Positions 17,240 to 28,708 are shown, counted from the stretch's first letter. The stretch is DNA of 64,000 nt from Halalkalibacter suaedae (GCF_017939705.1 NZ_JAGKSQ010000001.1:248001-312000), one strand, 5' to 3'. Notes: generated by a model from the sequence alone, not told the origin. Program-made: numbers and translations.

Positions 17240-18994
17240 TTATAGTACACTCGTGTGACCTCTGTAAATATTACCGCGTGAACTATCAACAGTAATCTCT
17301 TCGCCTTCTTTAAATAAATCAAGTGCTTCTTCTACACCAACGATCACTGGTGTACTTAAGCTTAATCCTACAACAGCTGCATGTGAAGTTAATCCACCTT
17401 CAACAGTAATAACTGCTGCCGCTTTTTCGAACGCAGGAATCATATCTTTGTCTGTGCTGAAAGTAATTAGAATTGATGTTTCAGTTGTTTTTGCATTTGC
17501 TTCTTCAGCATTCTTAGCAATGACAACACGACCAGCCGCAGTTCGACCACCAATTCCTTGGCCTTTTGCTACTACTTCGCCAATAACATGAACCTTCATG
17601 ATATTTGTTGTTCCCGTTTCATTAATTGGTACACCAGCAGTAATGACAACCAGGTCACCTTGCTTGATCGAACCATTTTGAAGTGCATAGTCAACCGTTG
17701 ATTCAAACATCTCGTCAGTTGATGCTGCCGTTTTACCTAGAACAGGAGTTACCCCCCAAACTAGATTTAACTTACGAACAACCTTTTCACTACTTGTCAC
17801 AGCGATAATCGGTGAAAGCGGACGATATTTCGATACAACTCGAGCAGTATGACCACTTTCTGTAGCTGATAAAATTGCAGCTGCCGATAAATTCGAAGCA
17901 GTATGTGCAACAGATTGACCAATCGCACTCGTAATTGATGTATTAGCTTCCTTTGTTTTCTTTCTTAAGATCGCTTCATAGTTCAATGCTTTCTCCGTAC
18001 GTGTAGCTATATTATGCATCGTTTGAACTGACTCAACTGGGTAGTCCCCAGCAGCTGTTTCACCAGAAAGCATAATAGCATCCGTTCCATCGAAAATCGC
18101 ATTAGCAACATCACTTGCTTCAGCACGTGTTGGACGTGGATTGCGTTGCATAGAGTCAAGCATTTGAGTTGCAGTAATAACAGGTTTAGCAGCTGTATTA
18201 CACTTCTTAATCAACTCTTTCTGTACAAGAGGTACTTCCTCCGCCGGAATTTCAACCCCTAGATCTCCACGTGCAACCATTAGGCCGTCAGACACTTCTA
18301 AGATTTCATCGATATTATCGACACCTTCTTGGTTTTCAATCTTAGGAATAATATGGATTTCACTACCATCATTTGTATCAAGCAATTCACGAATTTGAAG
18401 AACATCAGATGCACGTCTTACGAATGATGCAGCAATGAAATCTACACCTTGCTCAATACCAAATTTGATATCTGCTGTATCCTTTTCTGTAATTCCTGGT
18501 AGGTTAACACTTACATTAGGTACGTTAACCCCTTTCTTGTTCTTCAACGTGCCGTCATTCATTACCTTAGTGACAAGCTCGTTATCTCTAATTTCAGTAA
18601 CTTCTAGCTCAATTAAGCCATCATCTAACAAAATCTTAGAACCTGGATGCACATCATTAACTAGACCAGGGTATGTAACAGAAATCTTCTTATTATTACC
18701 TACTACTTCTGTCATTGAGACGACTAGCTCTTCACCTGTTCTTAACTCTGCAACTCCACCCTCAAGTGTTTGTGTGCGAATTTCAGGTCCTTTTGTATCA
18801 AGAAGAATCGCTACTTTCTTTCCAGTCTGCTCTGAAGCAATTCGAATGTTTTTAATTCGGTTACCGTGTTCTTCGAAATCTCCGTGAGAAAAATTCAAAC
18901 GAGCAACGTTCATTCCAGCCTCTATTAACGCAACAAGTTTTTCAACCGATTCACTTACAGGTCCTATTGTACAGACAATTTTTGTTTTACGCAT
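17240..18994 (-). CDS. pyk: Pyruvate kinase
   Basis: Final ATP-forming step of glycolysis. The 584-residue protein starts [12 protein letters not shown] and contains the active-site signature with Lys/Glu ([15 protein letters not shown]), [10 protein letters not shown] and ATQMLDSM. The last 110 residues or so form the extra PEP-utiliser-like mobile domain ([21 protein letters not shown]) found in Bacillus and Geobacillus pyruvate kinases, so the length is as expected. It is 37 nt downstream of pfkA and forms the glycolytic pfkA-pyk operon. Confidence 0.97.
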   Translation of the reverse strand: MRKTKIVCTIGPVSESVEKLVALIEAGMNVARLNFSHGDFEEHGNRIKNIRIASEQTGKKVAILLDTKGPEIRTQTLEGGVAELRTGEELVVSMTEVVGNNKKISVTYPGLVNDVHPGSKILLDDGLIELEVTEIRDNELVTKVMNDGTLKNKKGVNVPNVSVNLPGITEKDTADIKFGIEQGVDFIAASFVRRASDVLQIRELLDTNDGSEIHIIPKIENQEGVDNIDEILEVSDGLMVARGDLGVEIPAEEVPLVQKELIKKCNTAAKPVITATQMLDSMQRNPRPTRAEASDVANAIFDGTDAIMLSGETAAGDYPVESVQTMHNIATRTEKALNYEAILRKKTKEANTSITSAIGQSVAHTASNLSAAAILSATESGHTARVVSKYRPLSPIIAVTSSEKVVRKLNLVWGVTPVLGKTAASTDEMFESTVDYALQNGSIKQGDLVVITAGVPINETGTTNIMKVHVIGEVVAKGQGIGGRTAAGRVVIAKNAEEANAKTTETSILITFSTDKDMIPAFEKAAAVITVEGGLTSHAAVVGLSLSTPVIVGVEEALDLFKEGEEITVDSSRGNIYRGHTSVL

Positions 18995-19031
18995 AAATGC
19001 CTCCTACTTTCTTCTTATCCTAGTTTTTATA

Positions 19032-20024
<993 letters not shown>

Positions 20025-20183
20025 TTAGAAAAGTTCCATGCTTCGCTTTAATAGCATGTGTACTTTTACCCTCAATATATCATAATACCCCTAAATTAAT
20101 TCTCACTACCATTAAATTTAACATCGTACCCGAGTTTAAAAATACCACTTTAACTTAATAAACACAATACAGATACTACCAAA

Positions 20184-20220
20184 AGAAAAACTACATTCTC
20201 AAGTGAGAATGTAGTTTTTC
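20184..20220 (-). terminator. Terminator after accA
   Basis: AAAACTACATTCTCA-CTT-GAGAATGTAGTTTTTC on the minus strand, starting directly after the accA stop; a near-perfect hairpin with a T run. Confidence 0.9.
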
Positions 20221-20221
20221 T

Positions 20222-21199
20222 TTATATAATAGGTATGGCATCGTTTACATGTGTATATTGTCCGATTTTTTTGTATTTTTGATAACGTTGTTCAACAAGT
20301 TCATCTTCACTTAATTTGGATAGCTCAGCCAAAGATTGCTCTAATGTCACATCAATTTTTTTCGCTTGTTCAGCAATATGTCGATGTGCACCACCCTTGA
20401 CCTCACTAATAATTTCATCAATGATTCCTAACTCTTTTAAATCGGGTGCTGTAATTTTCATTGACTCCGCTGCTTTCTGTGCAAGTGATGCATCCTTCCA
20501 CAACAACGCAGCTGCACCTTCTGGTGATATTACGGAATAAGTGGCGTTCTCTAGCATATGTAAGTGATTACCTACACCAAGTGCAAGTGCTCCACCACTT
20601 CCCCCTTCACCAATAACAATACATACAATCGGAACAGTGAAACCAGCCATTTCTAACAAATTTCTAGCAATCGCTTCACTTTGGCCTCTTTCCTCAGCTG
20701 CTTTTCCAGGATAAGCCCCTTTTGTATCAATAAAACAAATAATCGGTCGCTGAAATTTCTCTGCTTGTTTCATTAAACGCAACGCCTTGCGGTATCCTTC
20801 TGGATGAGGCATTCCGAAATTTCGGTAAATGTTTTCCTTCGTATCTTTTCCCCGTTGATGTCCAATCACCGTCACTGGCTTCCCTTTATACTTGGCAATC
20901 CCGCCGACAATTGCAGCATCATCGCCATACAATCGGTCCCCGTGCATTTCTAAGAAATCGGTAAAAAGATGCTCAATGTAATCACAAGTTGTCGGTCTTT
21001 CATTGTGTCTTGCAATTTGAACTCTTTCCCAAGGCTGTAGATTTCCATAGATATCCTTTTCCAACTGCTCTAGTCGGGACTCTAGCTTTCTAATCTCATC
21101 CGATAAATCAATTTCTTTTTCTTCAGTAAACGAACGAAGCTCAGAAATTTTATTTTTCAGTTCGATAATTGGTTTCTCAAACCCTAAATCATTTGCCAT
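20222..21199 (-). CDS. accA: Acetyl-CoA carboxylase carboxyltransferase subunit alpha
   Basis: With AccD transfers CO2 from carboxybiotin to acetyl-CoA, making malonyl-CoA. ATG 21199 ([11 protein letters not shown], 325 aa) has GAAGGAGG 8 nt upstream and overlaps the accD stop by 11 nt, showing coupled translation in a 1:1 complex. The crotonase-fold core carries [22 protein letters not shown], and the oxyanion [12 protein letters not shown] stretch. The longer frame to 21217 has no suitable ribosome site. Confidence 0.97.
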   Translation of the reverse strand: MANDLGFEKPIIELKNKISELRSFTEEKEIDLSDEIRKLESRLEQLEKDIYGNLQPWERVQIARHNERPTTCDYIEHLFTDFLEMHGDRLYGDDAAIVGGIAKYKGKPVTVIGHQRGKDTKENIYRNFGMPHPEGYRKALRLMKQAEKFQRPIICFIDTKGAYPGKAAEERGQSEAIARNLLEMAGFTVPIVCIVIGEGGSGGALALGVGNHLHMLENATYSVISPEGAAALLWKDASLAQKAAESMKITAPDLKELGIIDEIISEVKGGAHRHIAEQAKKIDVTLEQSLAELSKLSEDELVEQRYQKYKKIGQYTHVNDAIPII

Positions 21200-22052
21200 T
21201 AGAGAAACCTCCTTCATGTATATCTAAAATTTTTGTTAACGTATCCTTCATCTCGTTTCTAGGAATAACACGATCTAATTGACCATGCTTTAGCAGAAAC
21301 TCGGCTGTTTGGAAATCATCGGGAAGCTCTTGCCTAATTGTCTGTTCAATAATCCGTCTACCCGCAAAACCAATTAACGCCTTCGGTTCAGCAAAATTAT
21401 AATCTCCTAAAGAAGCAAAGCTAGCAGACACACCACCTGTTGTTGGATGGGTCATAATTGATAAAAAGAGTCCCCCCTTTTTACTTAGCTTTTGCAAGGC
21501 TGCACTTGTCTTTGCCATTTGCATTAAACTTAGAACACCTTCCTGCATTCTCGCTCCACCTGAGGCAGAAAATAATAATAACGGTGCCTTACGTTCAATC
21601 GCTTCCTCAACCGCTTGGGTGATTTTTTCACCAACAACAGAACCCATACTTCCCATTCGGAATCTTGAATCCATGACAGCGATCACTGCTTTAAATCCGT
21701 TAATCGTTCCATACCCTGTCACAATTGCTTCGTTTAGTTCTGTTTTCGTTCGATCTGCTTCTAATTTCTCTTCATAAGTAGGGAAATTTAAAGGATTCAG
21801 ACTCAGCATGTCCTTATTTGTTTCAACGAAAGAGTCTTCATCAAACAAACTAGCAATTCGCTCATAGGCTGTCATTCGATGATGAAAGCCGCATGAGTCG
21901 CAAACGAGAAGATTTTTCTTTAATTCTTTTGTATACATAATTGTTCGGCAAGAAGGACACTTCGTCATCAAACCTTCAGGTACCTCTTTTTTTGCTCGTT
22001 CAGAGGGAATCGTCGCATATCTCTTTTTTTTCTTTAGGAAATCTTTAAGCAT
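21189..22052 (-). CDS. accD: Acetyl-CoA carboxylase carboxyltransferase subunit beta
   Basis: Partner of AccA. The 287-residue protein has an N-terminal four-cysteine zinc ribbon (CPSCRTIMY and CDSCGFH, about residues 32-54), then the crotonase fold with [11 protein letters not shown] and [21 protein letters not shown] ribosome site precedes the ATG. It is 75 nt downstream of the GntR regulator with no visible terminator, so the regulator and accDA probably form one unit. Confidence 0.97.
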   Translation of the reverse strand: MLKDFLKKKKRYATIPSERAKKEVPEGLMTKCPSCRTIMYTKELKKNLLVCDSCGFHHRMTAYERIASLFDEDSFVETNKDMLSLNPLNFPTYEEKLEADRTKTELNEAIVTGYGTINGFKAVIAVMDSRFRMGSMGSVVGEKITQAVEEAIERKAPLLLFSASGGARMQEGVLSLMQMAKTSAALQKLSKKGGLFLSIMTHPTTGGVSASFASLGDYNFAEPKALIGFAGRRIIEQTIRQELPDDFQTAEFLLKHGQLDRVIPRNEMKDTLTKILDIHEGGFSNGK

Positions 22053-22127
22053 TCTTCCACCTCACTGGACTTCTATCACTTTTTGGATTGTATGGTTTCT
22101 ATACTCTATTTATTACAGAACAAATAG

Positions 22128-22793
22128 TTAAAATCGACTATTCATTAAATGTTTCGTCAGGGCATCAACCGCCGCTATCTGATCACGGCGTTGTAACGCT
22201 TGATAAATTTCATCATGTTCATCGATCGCTATAGGCACTCGACCTTCTCTTTGCAACGATTTCTGCAACGCTACTTTATTGTATTGAACGAGTGAAATCC
22301 ATATATTGAAGAGTAAACGATTTTGACAACCTTCTACAATGGTCTTATGGAACAGATAATCCTCTTCAACTGGCCATTCACCGTGAAGCCATTCTTCCTT
22401 AGCACGAGTGATATACATCGATAACTGCTCAATCGCTTCATCAGTCATTCGTTCGCACGCTAATTTCAATGCCTCAATCTCAACAATCTTTCTCGTTTCA
22501 GAAAGATCATTTTCAGCTTTTTCGTCTTTAAGTAAAAAAGATAAAAGAATATCTACTAATCGGTAACTGTTTACTGGTTTAATGAATGTACCTTCGCCAC
22601 GACGGGTTTCTATAAAATCTAGCAGTTCTAAAGCTCGAAGTGCTTCTCGCACAGACGATCGTCCGACATCCAAGCGGTCGCTCAGTTCTCTTTCAGACGG
22701 AAGGCGGTCTCCTTCCTTTAACTGATCGGCATAAATAATCTCATTAATTTGTTTAATAACTTCAATATACACTTTAGGCTGTTCAACTGCCAT
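22128..22793 (-). CDS. FadR-subfamily GntR transcriptional regulator
   Basis: A 221-residue regulator: winged helix at about 5-75 (GDRLPSERELSDRLDVGRSSVREALRAL in two blocks, GTFIKP) and an all-helical FCD ligand domain at about 95-215 with candidate metal ligands (DYLFH, the His of DEHDEIYQAL and KHLMNS). The ligand is unknown. In related bacilli a similar regulator accompanies malic enzyme ytsJ in this locus; here ytsJ is absent and the gene sits directly before accD. A TNGTN3ACNA-type site in its promoter suggests autoregulation. Confidence 0.88.
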   Translation of the reverse strand: MAVEQPKVYIEVIKQINEIIYADQLKEGDRLPSERELSDRLDVGRSSVREALRALELLDFIETRRGEGTFIKPVNSYRLVDILLSFLLKDEKAENDLSETRKIVEIEALKLACERMTDEAIEQLSMYITRAKEEWLHGEWPVEEDYLFHKTIVEGCQNRLLFNIWISLVQYNKVALQKSLQREGRVPIAIDEHDEIYQALQRRDQIAAVDALTKHLMNSRF

Positions 22794-22974
22794 TGGGCAT
22801 TATCACCTCGGTTTTCTATTACATTATGATTTATCGCCAATAATAGCAAGTTTTTGGTATATTCTACGACTATTGCTGAACAACCTTTTTCTAATGTCGA
22901 ATATGTAATACCACTTCCTATTCTATGGCTTTTCATACTCTCCCTTTTAGAACCGTTCTTTCGTATCCTCGAAT

Positions 22975-23025
22975 TGGTCTGACCACTTGAAAACATTCTT
23001 AATTATATAGAACTTTTCCCTACTA
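22975..23025 (-). promoter_or_regulatory. Promoter and FadR-type operator of the regulator-accDA unit
   Basis: Minus strand: TTGGCT, 17-nt spacer, TATAAT (23007-23002), then the perfect palindrome TGGTCAGACCA (22985-22975) just after the expected start. The palindrome fits the FadR-subfamily consensus TNGTNNNACNA exactly, and its place at about +10 to +20 would block transcription. About 180 bp of leader follows before the regulator gene. Confidence 0.65.
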
Positions 23026-23037
23026 GCCAAGTAGTAT

Positions 23038-26000
23038 TTATCGACGTAATCTGACATGCTCTTCTCCTAATAACTGCTTTAATTGAATTAAGCACTGTTC
23101 ATTTGGACTCACTTTATACTCATCAGATAAGTGTTTTGTTGCCTTAGTTTGCTCATAGAATAAAATAACCGATGTCGATCCTTTATGCTGGTGTAGAACC
23201 TTTTTGACTTCATTTAGTAGCTCTGGACTTTTCCCCGAAGTAATTCTTAAAAACAACCGCTCATTCTCAGCCGAGGTCCCCCCTAATGTATTGAGCGGGA
23301 TAATACGGTCTACAATAATTTGTCTTCTTTTGTTAGAAATATCAGTACGGCCTTCAACAAAAAACAGCTCTCCTTCAGTTAATTGATGTTCGAGCTTCTT
23401 CCATGCAATCGGAAATAGTGTAAGGTCAGCTTCCTCCGATTCATCAATCAACTTGGCAAATCCCATTGGGTCTCCTTTTTTAGTTCGAATTCTTTTGACC
23501 CCACCTAATAATCCAGCAACCCTTATTTGGCCTGAATGTACAAAGGCCTGCTTAATTGTCACCCTCCCTAATTTCTTTAACTGTTCGAAATAAGGTTCAA
23601 TTGGATGCCCAGACAAATAGAACCCTAGCGCTTCTTTTTCAAACTCTAGTTTTTCTTGATCTGAAAAAGGGGGGATTCCTTTATCATAGTCAGGTACTTG
23701 GACATCCAGGGTGAATAATCCTTCTGTCTCCTGCTGAAATTGCTTCACACTTTGAGCAAATTGAACGGCAGAATCGACCGAATAGAGTAATACAGCTCGA
23801 TCCTCGCCAAATTCATCCATTGCACCTGCCTTAATAAGACTTTCGATCACTTTCTTCGTTACACCCGCTCCAACATGGAGAGTAAAATGAAAGAGATCAT
23901 CAAGTTTATTTTGCTTTCGTTTCATCAGAATTTCCTTTACAGCCTGCATCCCCACATGAGCAATTGGCAAAAGTCCAAAGCGTATTGATTTTCCTTCGAT
24001 TGAAAATAACGCCTCACTTTGGTTGATTGAAGGAGGTAGAATATCAAACCCTGCTTCTTTGCATTCTTGAATTAATTGGGCAAGCTTCTCGTGTTGATGC
24101 CATGTAGATGATAGTAATGCCGTAAAGAAAGCTAGTGGGTAATGCACCTTCAAATAAGCGAGTCTATAGCTTATTAAGCTATAGGCAACGGCATGACTTC
24201 GGTTAAATCCATAATCAGCAAAACGTTCAATTAATGAAAAGACATCAGATGCAACATGATTGGAATACCCTTTTTGTTCAGAACCTTTGATAAAAGCCAT
24301 TCGTTGCTGCTCTAGTTCATTCTTTTTCTTTTTACTAATAGCCCTTCGCAGAATATCTGCCTCTGCTAGAGAAAAATCGGCCATCTTCGAAGAGATTTTC
24401 ATAATTTGCTCTTGATAAATGACTACTCCATACGTATTCATTAAAATCTCTTCCAAATCAGGATGAGAGAAAGTAATTTGTTCTTCTCGATGCTTTCTTT
24501 TAATATAGGACGGGATAAATTCCATTGGGCCTGGTCTGTAGAGAGCATTTACAGCAACAATATCTTCAAATTCAGTCGGTTGAAGATTCGTTAACACTCT
24601 TCTCATTCCAGTTGATTCAAGCTGAAACACACCGGTCGTTTCTCCCTTTCCTAGTAATTCAAATGTTTTCTTATCATCTAGTGGCAGGTCTTCAAGACTA
24701 ATCACTTTGTTCTCTGATGTCTCTATGTTACGAATGATTTGTTCTAATAGCGTTAAATTACGTAAACCAAGAAAATCAAATTTAAGTAGCCCTAATTCTT
24801 CGACAACATCCATCGTTGCTTGAGTCAATGATATTCCTGTTGAACCCGACTGTAGTGCTAGAATATCCGTTAGTGGCTTATCGCTAATGACAACACCTGC
24901 CGCATGAGTCGAGGCGTGCCTAGGAAGCCCTTCAAGCCGAATCGAGAACTCCCATAATTGCTTAGCCTCTTCTGATTGGGCGATCAGCAAAGAGAGTCGT
25001 TCACTTTCTGCAATTGCTTTCTTTAGAGTGGTCCCAGGGGTCGAAGGAATTTCTTTGACGATTTGTTCAATGACATATTGCTGCACACCAAGTGCCTTAC
25101 CAACGTCACGCACAACCGCCTTCGCAGCTAGTGTCCCAAAAGTGATAATCTGAGCAACATGGTCCTTCCCATATTTTCGTTGGACATAGTCAATAACTTC
25201 ATCCCTTCGATGGTCCGGAAAGTCAATATCAATATCAGGCATTGAAACACGCTCATGATTTAAGAAACGTTCAAATAATAAATCATATTTCAATGGATCA
25301 ACATCGGTAATCTCAAGTACATATGCAACAAGAGACCCTGCTGCCGAACCTCTTCCAGGTCCAGTTAGAATACCTTGGTTTTTACTGAAATTCATAAAGT
25401 CCCAAACAATAAGAAAATAGTCACTAAACCCCATTCGAGTAATAACCGAAAGCTCTTCTTCTAACCTTGCTTGAATAGTCTCTGTTATTACATCAAATCG
25501 TTTTCGAGTACCTTGCTCACATAATCTTCTTAGCTTTTCAACCGACCCTTGTTCACCTGAAGGATATTTGGGCAATTGAATATGACCAAGATCTAATTTG
25601 ACTGTACAGCGTTCAGAGAATAATTGTGTATTTGCTAATGCCTCTTCATTGCCTTCAAATTGCTGTTCAAGCTCTTTCGGACTTTTTAAATAATACGATT
25701 GTTCTCTTCTCGATAATGGATATTCATCTGCTTTTTTTCCTTCTCGAATGGATCTAGCCACTTGGTATGCCCCTGCATCATCCTTTTCCAAAAAATAAGC
25801 AGGGTGGGAGGCTATAAGAGTCAACCCAGTTGCGTTTGCAAGTTCACATAAATATCGGTGCTTCCTATCATCCTGTTTAGAATCTCCTTGCAATTCAATA
25901 AAGCAATTTTCATAATCAGCGAACCACTCTTTAACAAGAGCAATAGCCTCAGCCACATCACCATTTTCTAGAGAGAGAGTAATAGGCCCATCGATATAGG

Positions 26001-26367
26001 GTAAAACAACAATTAGATCACCTATATACGGCAACAATTCTTCTTTGGTTAAGAAACGAGCCTTTTCTTCTTTATGACAAATCAGCGTTGAGAGCTTCAT
26101 CAGATTTGCATAGCCTTGTTTATTTTTAGCATAGACGCGAAGCATTTTATTCATGTTATTAATCTGTATCGTTAATCGAAGTCCAAATATCGGTTCAATC
26201 CCAAACTTAAGACAGGCCCGATAAAATGGTACAGCTCCATACATGACATGGTAATCAGAGAGTGCCAATGCTTGATACCCTAAATCTTTTGCCTTTTCAA
26301 CTAATTTCTCAATACGATTAGTTGAAGATAACAGACTAAATTCACTTACTACATCAATAGGAATCAT
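23038..26367 (-). CDS. dnaE: DNA polymerase III subunit alpha, DnaE type
   Basis: Error-tolerant replicative polymerase that in B. subtilis extends RNA primers before handing over to PolC. The 1109-residue product has an N-terminal PHP-like domain, the C-family polymerase core (GPGRGSAAGSLVAYVL, MPDIDIDFPDHRRDEV with the catalytic Asp residues), a helix-hairpin-helix region and a C-terminal OB fold. The PHP metal motifs are degenerate (VVSEFSLL where HxS is usual; ASHPAYF where GDxH is usual). Start ATG 26367 follows GAGGAGG. It is divergent from ytrH. Confidence 0.95.
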   Translation of the reverse strand: MIPIDVVSEFSLLSSTNRIEKLVEKAKDLGYQALALSDYHVMYGAVPFYRACLKFGIEPIFGLRLTIQINNMNKMLRVYAKNKQGYANLMKLSTLICHKEEKARFLTKEELLPYIGDLIVVLPYIDGPITLSLENGDVAEAIALVKEWFADYENCFIELQGDSKQDDRKHRYLCELANATGLTLIASHPAYFLEKDDAGAYQVARSIREGKKADEYPLSRREQSYYLKSPKELEQQFEGNEEALANTQLFSERCTVKLDLGHIQLPKYPSGEQGSVEKLRRLCEQGTRKRFDVITETIQARLEEELSVITRMGFSDYFLIVWDFMNFSKNQGILTGPGRGSAAGSLVAYVLEITDVDPLKYDLLFERFLNHERVSMPDIDIDFPDHRRDEVIDYVQRKYGKDHVAQIITFGTLAAKAVVRDVGKALGVQQYVIEQIVKEIPSTPGTTLKKAIAESERLSLLIAQSEEAKQLWEFSIRLEGLPRHASTHAAGVVISDKPLTDILALQSGSTGISLTQATMDVVEELGLLKFDFLGLRNLTLLEQIIRNIETSENKVISLEDLPLDDKKTFELLGKGETTGVFQLESTGMRRVLTNLQPTEFEDIVAVNALYRPGPMEFIPSYIKRKHREEQITFSHPDLEEILMNTYGVVIYQEQIMKISSKMADFSLAEADILRRAISKKKKNELEQQRMAFIKGSEQKGYSNHVASDVFSLIERFADYGFNRSHAVAYSLISYRLAYLKVHYPLAFFTALLSSTWHQHEKLAQLIQECKEAGFDILPPSINQSEALFSIEGKSIRFGLLPIAHVGMQAVKEILMKRKQNKLDDLFHFTLHVGAGVTKKVIESLIKAGAMDEFGEDRAVLLYSVDSAVQFAQSVKQFQQETEGLFTLDVQVPDYDKGIPPFSDQEKLEFEKEALGFYLSGHPIEPYFEQLKKLGRVTIKQAFVHSGQIRVAGLLGGVKRIRTKKGDPMGFAKLIDESEEADLTLFPIAWKKLEHQLTEGELFFVEGRTDISNKRRQIIVDRIIPLNTLGGTSAENERLFLRITSGKSPELLNEVKKVLHQHKGSTSVILFYEQTKATKHLSDEYKVSPNEQCLIQLKQLLGEEHVRLRR

Positions 26368-26483
26368 CTTGACTACACCTCCTCTACTCTAAATTGTTTC
26401 TCTAAAGCTTGTCATAAATCATGAAATATCCGCTTATACATGTAGTAATCGTGAAATTGTTTTTTGACGAAAGGATGAGTCCC

Positions 26484-26822
26484 ATGCTTAATCGAGAATT
26501 TTTAGCCACAATCATTATCGATTTCTTCGTAGCCTTTGGTGTCATCATAGGAGGAGCTATCATTGGGGCTATTGGGGCCTTTCTAATCGGGAAGCCTCCA
26601 TTAGCCGTCATGCAGAACTTAGCTGGCAATTTAAAAATATGGGCAATCGTTGCCGCCATTGGTGGAACCTTTGATGCAATAACTAGTATCGAACGCGGGC
26701 TATTTGAAGGGACTCACGATGATATATTCAAAACTGGTTTTATGATATTCGCCGCCTTATGCGGAGCTCAGGCTGGTACTTCACTTATTCAATGGCTGGT
26801 TGGGGAGTCGTTATCCTCATGA
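26484..26822 (+). CDS. ytrH: Sporulation membrane protein YtrH
   Basis: Mother-cell (sigma-E) sporulation protein in B. subtilis. ATG 26484 (MLNREFLATIIIDFF, 112 aa) follows AAAGGATGA; the longer frame from 26421 has no ribosome site. The protein has two or three hydrophobic helices with Gly-rich stretches (GVIIGGAIIGAIGAF). It overlaps ytrI by an ATGA junction and diverges from dnaE, as in B. subtilis. I could not place a clear sigma-E promoter upstream. Confidence 0.9.
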   Translation: MLNREFLATIIIDFFVAFGVIIGGAIIGAIGAFLIGKPPLAVMQNLAGNLKIWAIVAAIGGTFDAITSIERGLFEGTHDDIFKTGFMIFAALCGAQAGTSLIQWLVGESLSS

Positions 26823-27325
26823 GAATCCCACCATTCTATGAACGAAAAACATTTCAACGCTTCTTTGCCGGCTGCATCCTGGGAGTCCTTCTAGGATGGA
26901 CCTTTTTTATTTACCAATATGGACAGGTATACAATGAGCTAGTACTTCGGCTGTCAGAACAACAAGCAATCATCGAAAACCTTGAAGAGAGAATTGAAGA
27001 GCTTAACAGTGAGCAAAGCAAATTAAATGAAGAAAATCAAAAGAAACTAACAATCCAAGAAATTGAAATTGAATTCAATAATGACAGGCGTCTAAGGCTT
27101 AATCAGCTAACCCTTCTAGAGTTAAGAAAACAAGTACTAGAGGAAATTCAGCATATTGAACGGAAGGATCTAGAATCTGTGGCTAATACGAAAGATTTGT
27201 TAATTAGCACCCTTGAAAACAAAGTATTTGTGATCGATCAAAATCGTTTTCAAGTGAAAGTGGACGGAATCTTTCTTTACACGAAGACACAGATACAATT
27301 AACGATTATCCCATCTAGTACTTAA
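26819..27325 (+). CDS. ytrI: Sporulation membrane protein YtrI
   Basis: ATG 26819 overlaps the ytrH stop (ATGA), giving 168 residues, the usual length. It has a single N-terminal membrane anchor (about 12-32, FFAGCILGVLLGWTFFIYQ) followed by a long Glu/Gln/Leu-rich coiled coil (about 40-110) and a short beta-rich C-terminal part. It works with YtrH in sporulation; biochemical role unknown. It converges on nrnA with only 13 nt between stops and no strong terminator. Confidence 0.9.
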   Translation: MRIPPFYERKTFQRFFAGCILGVLLGWTFFIYQYGQVYNELVLRLSEQQAIIENLEERIEELNSEQSKLNEENQKKLTIQEIEIEFNNDRRLRLNQLTLLELRKQVLEEIQHIERKDLESVANTKDLLISTLENKVFVIDQNRFQVKVDGIFLYTKTQIQLTIIPSST

Positions 27326-27338
27326 GATCGTAAACTAG

Positions 27339-28262
27339 TTAAGTCGTTGCTTTGATTAATTTCAATATAATTTCCTCTGTTTCTGCCCATGAATAGGCGG
27401 TTGCTCCTGCCGCCATTGGGTGTCCACCCCCATGATGTTGTGCAGCAATTGTATTTATCACAGGTCCTTTTGAACGTAATCTTACCCGAATCTTATCATT
27501 TTCTTCAACAAAGAAGACCCATGTTAACAAGCCCTCCACATCTGAAAATGCATTCACAAGTTGAGAAGATTCTGCTGAGGTCACCCCGAATGTAGTGAGG
27601 ATCTCCTTTGTTAGCCTAATCACACCGACACATTCTTCTAAGACAACAAAATGTTGAAGAATATAGCCTTCTAGTCGGGTTATTTTAAGCTCTTTTTTAT
27701 GTAAATTTGAATAAAATGCATTCTGATCAAATCCTTGTCCAATTAATAAACTTGCTCGCTTTAGTGTCGCAGGAGTCGTATTCGTATACCTAAATCTACC
27801 TGTGTCACCGACAATGCCTGCATACAATAATAACGCAGATTCTGAACTAATGGCCATTTGAGTTGTCATGATAAATTGAACAATCATTTCACTCGTTGAG
27901 CTAAAGGAAGTGTCGACCCAACTTAGATCACCATAAGCCTCTTCGTTTGGATGATGATCGATTTTTATTAGAGCACCTCCGTTGGAATAACGTTTATCAC
28001 TAATTCGATCGGTATTAGCTGTGTCGCATACGATCACAAGTGCTTCCGCATATTCGTGATCACCGACCTCTTGCATTCGACCTAAGAAAGTAAGAGAAGG
28101 TTCCTCTTCCCCTACAACGTAAATTACTTTCTCCGGGTAATGCTCTCTTAATACCTGTGCCAGCCCAAGTTGAGAACCAAGTGCATCCGGATCTGGACGT
28201 TCGTGACGATGGATAATAATCTTCTCATATTGCTCAATTAACGCGTGAATGGTTTCAATCAT
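27339..28262 (-). CDS. nrnA: Oligoribonuclease / pAp phosphatase NrnA
   Basis: DHH-family phosphoesterase that degrades nano-RNAs and dephosphorylates 3'-phosphoadenosine 5'-phosphate. I prefer ATG 28262 (MIETIHALIEQ, 307 aa), 7 nt after GTGAGG, over ATG 28268. Motifs: HRHERPDPDALGSQ (motif I), CDTAN (II), IDHHPNEE (III, the DHH), and the DHHA1 substrate motif GGGHPMAAGA near the C-terminus. Gene order with ytrHI, ytpI and ytoI matches B. subtilis (ytqI). Confidence 0.94.
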   Translation of the reverse strand: MIETIHALIEQYEKIIIHRHERPDPDALGSQLGLAQVLREHYPEKVIYVVGEEEPSLTFLGRMQEVGDHEYAEALVIVCDTANTDRISDKRYSNGGALIKIDHHPNEEAYGDLSWVDTSFSSTSEMIVQFIMTTQMAISSESALLLYAGIVGDTGRFRYTNTTPATLKRASLLIGQGFDQNAFYSNLHKKELKITRLEGYILQHFVVLEECVGVIRLTKEILTTFGVTSAESSQLVNAFSDVEGLLTWVFFVEENDKIRVRLRSKGPVINTIAAQHHGGGHPMAAGATAYSWAETEEIILKLIKATT

Positions 28263-28359
28263 GTTCATTCCTCACTCTCTGTTCATATTTCCTTCACTAG
28301 CATAATCTCTTCGCTAACGTTACAATAGATTCTAGAATCAACTGAAGCAGGAGGATCTT

Positions 28360-28644
28360 ATGGGAAAAATTTTTATTATTATTGTGGTTCTTGCCGCTGT
28401 TTTTTACCTATATAACAAAGTAAAAACATGGCGAACACCAGACTCTTTGATTAAACGTATATATGAAACTAAAACGACACTATCCTTAGCTGTTTTCTTG
28501 ACTGCCTTTGGAGCAAACTTACTTTCCTCACCTAGAACTACAATTGATTGGATCGTCGGGATTGTCTTTGTTGTTTTAGGGGTAATTAACGGGATTCATG
28601 GCTATAAAGCATATCGCCATTACACTCCACAATTAGAACAATAA
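28360..28644 (+). CDS. ytpI: Small membrane protein YtpI
   Basis: A 94-residue protein with three hydrophobic segments (about 3-19, 42-55 and 63-80) of the YtpI family; function unknown. AGGAGG precedes the ATG. It is divergent from nrnA and convergent with ytoI; a hairpin with TAAGCCTGCTA arms follows it. Confidence 0.85.
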   Translation: MGKIFIIIVVLAAVFYLYNKVKTWRTPDSLIKRIYETKTTLSLAVFLTAFGANLLSSPRTTIDWIVGIVFVVLGVINGIHGYKAYRHYTPQLEQ

Positions 28645-28663
28645 TACAATTACGAAATATACA

Positions 28664-28696
28664 TTAAGCCTGCTAATTTATCTCATAGCAGGCTTA
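28664..28696. terminator. Shared hairpin between convergent ytpI and ytoI
   Basis: TAAGCCTGCTA and TAGCAGGCTTA, an 11-bp perfect inverted repeat with a 10-nt loop. T runs are weak on both sides. Confidence 0.6.
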
Positions 28697-28708
28697 TACC
28701 TTGAACAA

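Noticed and set aside
18435-18887. 150-codon open frame on the plus strand inside pyk
   Set aside because: Exact antisense of a highly conserved gene, no ribosome site, Ser/Thr/Leu-rich composition typical of reverse-frame shadows.
22718-22996. 92-codon minus-strand frame upstream of the GntR gene
   Set aside because: Overlaps the start of the regulator in another frame and its own promoter/operator; no ribosome site.
26400-26480. Sigma-E promoter for ytrHI
   Set aside because: TCATAAA and TATACATG could be -35/-10, but both match the consensus poorly; left uncalled although sporulation control is expected.
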